Source: Gammaproteobacteria bacterium (GTDB taxonomy: Bacteria > Pseudomonadota > Gammaproteobacteria > UBA1113). From it: a DNA stretch of 9,610 bases. The position numbers were made by a program, and so were the translations under genes. A model generated the notes under the pieces. It searched no databases and had not been told where the DNA came from. It saw nothing but the letters and a program-made list of their open reading frames with translations. Each line of letters begins with the position of its first letter. The stretch's first letter is position 1. Below, piece after piece: positions 6,587-9,610 of the stretch. The stretch spans positions 1 to 9,610 of the forward strand of contig JAIELR010000156.1 of NCBI GenBank assembly GCA_019752835.1, written 5' to 3'.

Positions 6587-9063
6587 TTAATTACTATATT
6601 AACCAATTTCTGCGGAACATAAATTAGCTTCATGCAAACTTTCCCCTGCATGGCCTTAATAATGTCAGGTTGTAATAAAGCAGATTCTTTTATTTTTTCT
6701 TCTTTATCATCTCGGTTGACATACATTTCACCACGCAATTTCCCATTAATTTGTATGATCAATTTTTGAGTATCGCATTGTAAGGCATTGCTATCCGGTT
6801 TGGGGAATTTAGCATATAAAATATTTTCACCAAAACCTAAATTTCGCCAGAGTTCATGAGTAATATGTGGCGCAATGGGCGCGAGTAAGCGCAAAATAAA
6901 ACTTAAACCCTCATTTAAGATACCCAATTGCCATTCATCTGCTGACGGATCCAATTTTTCTAGTTCATTTAATATTTTCATGCAACCCGATATGACGGTA
7001 TTAAATTGTTGTCTCTCATAGTCATAACGAATTTGATTAAGCAGTAGATGATTTTGTCGGCGTAAGTTTTGTGCCTCTGAAGGCGCTTGTTCCCAATTAA
7101 GCGTATCGCCGGAACAATGGTGATTCAATAAATTAAAGTCACTTAATTGCGTTTTATGTCGATAGGCAAATTGATAAAGTCGATTTAAAAAACGATGGCT
7201 TCCTGCAACGCCAGTGTCTGACCATTCAAGGGATAACTCCGGTGGAGCCGCAAACAGAATAAAAAGTCGAACAGTATCGGCACCAAATCGGTCAATTAAG
7301 GCTTGAGGATCGACGGTATTGCCTTTGGATTTTGACATTTTTGCGCCATCTTTTAACACCATACCTTGCGTTAGTAAGTGTAAAAAGGGCTCATCTGAAT
7401 TGAGTAAGCCTTCATCGCGTAAAATTTTATGGAAAAAACGAGCATAAAGTAGGTGCAAAATAGCATGTTCAACACCGCCGATATATTGATCCACAGGCGT
7501 CCAATATTTTGCTCGGTCGTCTAGCATGGCATCTGTTTGGTTATATGAGGCAAAACGTGCGTAATACCAAGAGGATTCAAAAAAAGTATCAAAGGTATCC
7601 GTTTCACGCTTGGCAGCGTGACCACATTCAGGGCACGTTGTTTCGTAAAATTCTGGGTTTTCTTTGAGGGGTGAGCCCGGGTTATCTAAAATGACATTAA
7701 CAGGTAGTCGAACCGGTAATTCTGTTTCTGGCACAGGCACATCGCCACAATTGGGGCAATCGATCATCGGGATAGGCGCGCCCCAGTATCGTTGGCGAGA
7801 AACACCCCAGTCACGTAAACGGAAATGAATTTGTGGCTCGGCCTGACCGTTTTGTTTTAAAGCGCCAATAATCGCATCACGCGCGTTGTTTGAGAGCAAA
7901 CCTGAATATGTATCTGAGTTAATCAGCTTACCATCCTGTGCATAGGCCGCCTTATTAAAATCCCAAGGTTCATTGCCGCTTGTAATAACGGGTTTGATAG
8001 GGAGTTTATATTTTTGAGCAAATTCAAAATCGCGTTGATCATGAGCGGGAACAGCCATAACGGCACCCGTTCCGTAATCCATGACCACAAAATTAGCAAT
8101 CCAAATAGGTAAGGGTGCATTAGTGAGTGGATGAATGGCCAAAAAAGGCGTTGCTATTCCCCGCTTCTCCATCGTGGCCATCTCAGCTTCAGCTACCTTC
8201 ATATTGCCGCAACTGGCAATAAATTTGCCGATATCGGCATCATGTTTTGCCGCGAGTTTGGCTAAAGGATGTTCTGGTGCAATGGCAAGATAACTTACGC
8301 CAAACATGGTATCGGCGCGAGTAGTATAAACTTCAATTGTTTCTTTTTGATCTTTTACTGCAAAATGAATTTGAGCGCCTTCGGAGCGGCCTATCCAATT
8401 TCGTTGCATCGTTTTAATTTGTTCGGGCCAACCCGCTAACTTATCTAAATCATTGAGTAATTCATCGGCATAGGCCGTAATTTTAACAAACCATTGAGGA
8501 ATTTCTTTGCGCTCAATCAATGCACCTGATCGCCAACCGCGGCCATTTACCACTTGTTCATTGGCTAAAACGGTTTGGTCCACTGGATCCCAGTTAACCA
8601 CGGATTTTTTCTTGTAGACTAAGCCTTTTTTAAATAAACGAATAAAGAGCCATTGTTCCCAGCGATAATAGTCGGGATCACAAGTGGCTATTTCACGGTG
8701 CCAATCATACGACAAGCCTAAATTTTTTAATTGTTCACGCATATGGGCAATATTGCGTGTCGTCCACTCATTGGGGGCAACTTTATGTTGAAGTGCTGCA
8801 TTTTCTGCAGGCAAACCAAAGGCATCCCAACCCATGGGTTGCATCACGTTTTTTCCCAACATGCGCTGATAACGGGCAATGACATCACCCAGAGTATAAT
8901 TGCGCACATGCCCCATATGAAGCTGTCCGCTGGGGTAGGGAAACATCGCTAGGCAATAGAATTTTTCTTTGCTAATGTCTTCGTTTACATGAAATGAGCG
9001 GTGTTCATTCCAGAAGCGCTGGGCATCCTGTTCAATGGTTTTAGGATCGTATTGTGCTTGCAT
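6583..9063 (-). CDS. leuS: Leucyl-tRNA synthetase
   Basis: An 826-residue class I synthetase that charges tRNA-Leu (E. coli: 860). The start is ATG 9063, giving MQAQYDPKTIEQDAQRFW, collinear with E. coli MQEQY. The TTG four codons upstream is unlikely. It shows the HIGH motif as HMGH (49-52) in PYPSGQLHMGH, a CP1 editing domain with TTRADTMFG and the VPAHDQRDFEFA block, WGVSRQRYWGAPIP, KMSKS (575-579) in GAKMSKSKGN, and the C-terminal INGKLRGE and PQKLVNIV strands. The second zinc-ribbon cysteines are kept (436, 439, 477, 480). Those of the first are replaced: NWDPVDQ and NGRGWRSG stand where E. coli has NWCPNDQ and DGCCWRC. The gene lies 46 nt after lnt and overlaps lptE by 4 nt. Confidence 0.98.
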   Translation of the reverse strand: MQAQYDPKTIEQDAQRFWNEHRSFHVNEDISKEKFYCLAMFPYPSGQLHMGHVRNYTLGDVIARYQRMLGKNVMQPMGWDAFGLPAENAALQHKVAPNEWTTRNIAHMREQLKNLGLSYDWHREIATCDPDYYRWEQWLFIRLFKKGLVYKKKSVVNWDPVDQTVLANEQVVNGRGWRSGALIERKEIPQWFVKITAYADELLNDLDKLAGWPEQIKTMQRNWIGRSEGAQIHFAVKDQKETIEVYTTRADTMFGVSYLAIAPEHPLAKLAAKHDADIGKFIASCGNMKVAEAEMATMEKRGIATPFLAIHPLTNAPLPIWIANFVVMDYGTGAVMAVPAHDQRDFEFAQKYKLPIKPVITSGNEPWDFNKAAYAQDGKLINSDTYSGLLSNNARDAIIGALKQNGQAEPQIHFRLRDWGVSRQRYWGAPIPMIDCPNCGDVPVPETELPVRLPVNVILDNPGSPLKENPEFYETTCPECGHAAKRETDTFDTFFESSWYYARFASYNQTDAMLDDRAKYWTPVDQYIGGVEHAILHLLYARFFHKILRDEGLLNSDEPFLHLLTQGMVLKDGAKMSKSKGNTVDPQALIDRFGADTVRLFILFAAPPELSLEWSDTGVAGSHRFLNRLYQFAYRHKTQLSDFNLLNHHCSGDTLNWEQAPSEAQNLRRQNHLLLNQIRYDYERQQFNTVISGCMKILNELEKLDPSADEWQLGILNEGLSFILRLLAPIAPHITHELWRNLGFGENILYAKFPKPDSNALQCDTQKLIIQINGKLRGEMYVNRDDKEEKIKESALLQPDIIKAMQGKVCMKLIYVPQKLVNIVIK

Positions 9064-9109
9064 GATATCTATCAATTTATTTAGGGTTCATTAAAGTGGC
9101 AAGCATAAC

Positions 9110-9610
9110 CTAGCTGATTAACTTTAACAAGGGAGTTGCCCCTGTATAACCCGTCACGGTTCCCCTCAATACCCCGATCTTATCTGCAGGCAAGAATTTT
9201 GTGATTTCACCTTTGGGAGAAATTAAAGCAGTTTCACCGTTATTATTGACCGCTATCATCGGGCGACCCGTTTCCAATGCGCGCATCTGACTCATTTGTA
9301 ATTGTTGTGAAGCCGCTATCGAGTGATCAAACCAACTGTCATCACTAATGTTTATTAAAATATTCGCCTGTGCCGCTTGATGCCAAATCAGCGAGGGATA
9401 GGCCACTTCGTAACAAATGCTTGCGCCAAAGAGCAAATGATGAATATTAATCAAGGGCTGATTTTGGGGGCCTGGCGTCAGCGTGGACATGGGAATATTA
9501 AAAAAATTAATGAGGCCGCGCAACGCATGGTCAAAAGGCAAATATTCACCAAAAGGAACCAGGTGACGCTTTTTATAACTTCCTTCTGAAGCGCCTAAGA
9601 CTAAGATGCC
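9110..9610 (-). CDS. lnt: Apolipoprotein N-acyltransferase, C-terminal part (cut by window edge)
   Basis: The last 166 residues of Lnt, the inner-membrane enzyme that adds the third acyl chain to lipoproteins. The frame is open to the right edge, and the true start lies outside. The nitrilase-type catalytic domain shows the lysine of YKKRHLVPFGEYLP (corresponding to E. coli K335), the cysteine of GASICYE (corresponding to C387), and then ISDDSWF, QMSQMRALETGRPMIAVNNNGETALISPKGEI. The catalytic glutamate is beyond the window. The protein stops at YTGATPLLKLIS (TAG at 9110-9112), where E. coli Lnt continues for about 30 residues with its last transmembrane helix. No such helix is encoded in any frame of the 46 nt before leuS. 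The reading stays intact up to the stop, so this looks like a short C-terminus and not a frameshift within the window. Confidence 0.95.
   Translation of the reverse strand, partial: GILVLGASEGSYKKRHLVPFGEYLPFDHALRGLINFFNIPMSTLTPGPQNQPLINIHHLLFGASICYEVAYPSLIWHQAAQANILINISDDSWFDHSIAASQQLQMSQMRALETGRPMIAVNNNGETALISPKGEITKFLPADKIGVLRGTVTGYTGATPLLKLIS

Noticed and set aside
9074..9102. Promoter-like TTGCCA-17-TAAATT on the minus strand between lnt and leuS
   Set aside because: Transcription would begin only a few bases before the leuS ATG, leaving no ribosome site. Reading through from lnt explains expression better.

Overview
The window looks like a chromosomal housekeeping region of a moderate-GC gammaproteobacterium. 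The proteins resemble their E. coli counterparts throughout, and the order lnt–leuS–lptE–holA–nadD–rsfS … mrdA–rodA is the classical gammaproteobacterial arrangement. The general feel (AT-leaning codons, a Sel1-repeat protein in this locus) fits the Legionellales/Coxiellaceae side of the class, but that placement is an inference and not a proven identity.

Layout. Right half, all on the minus strand and read from right to left: the 3' end of lnt (lipoprotein N-acyltransferase), leuS (leucyl-tRNA synthetase), lptE (LPS-assembly lipoprotein), holA (DNA polymerase III delta), nadD (NaMN adenylyltransferase) and rsfS (ribosome silencing factor). From leuS to rsfS every junction overlaps by 1 or 4 nt, so this is a tightly coupled operon. 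Left edge, also minus strand: mrdA (PBP2) followed by rodA with a 4-nt overlap. RodA runs off the left end. Together they form the elongasome glycosyltransferase/transpeptidase pair.

The unusual part is the 1.6 kb between rsfS and mrdA. In the classical order rlmH sits there on the same strand. Here rlmH is absent and an opposite-strand gene encodes a Sel1-like (alpha/alpha solenoid) repeat protein. It is bracketed by two different palindromic DNA elements. One is a 129-bp imperfect palindrome with symmetric internal loops, between the divergent mrdA and Sel1 genes. The other is a 227-bp nested REP/BIME-like element with perfect 18-bp ends, filling the gap between the convergent Sel1 and rsfS genes. 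The Sel1 gene splits the operon in two, so mrdA–rodA probably needs its own promoter. A candidate pair of back-to-back promoters lies at 2554–2616.

Other oddities: PBP2 ends in a six-unit pentapeptide repeat encoded by a 15-bp minisatellite that also contains the only Shine-Dalgarno-like sequence of rodA; Lnt ends without the usual last transmembrane helix; LeuRS lacks the cysteines of its first zinc site. No tRNA, rRNA, CRISPR array, transposase or phage gene was seen. No gene-free stretch exceeds 300 bases: the two longest (2396–2677 and 3782–4027) hold the elements above.
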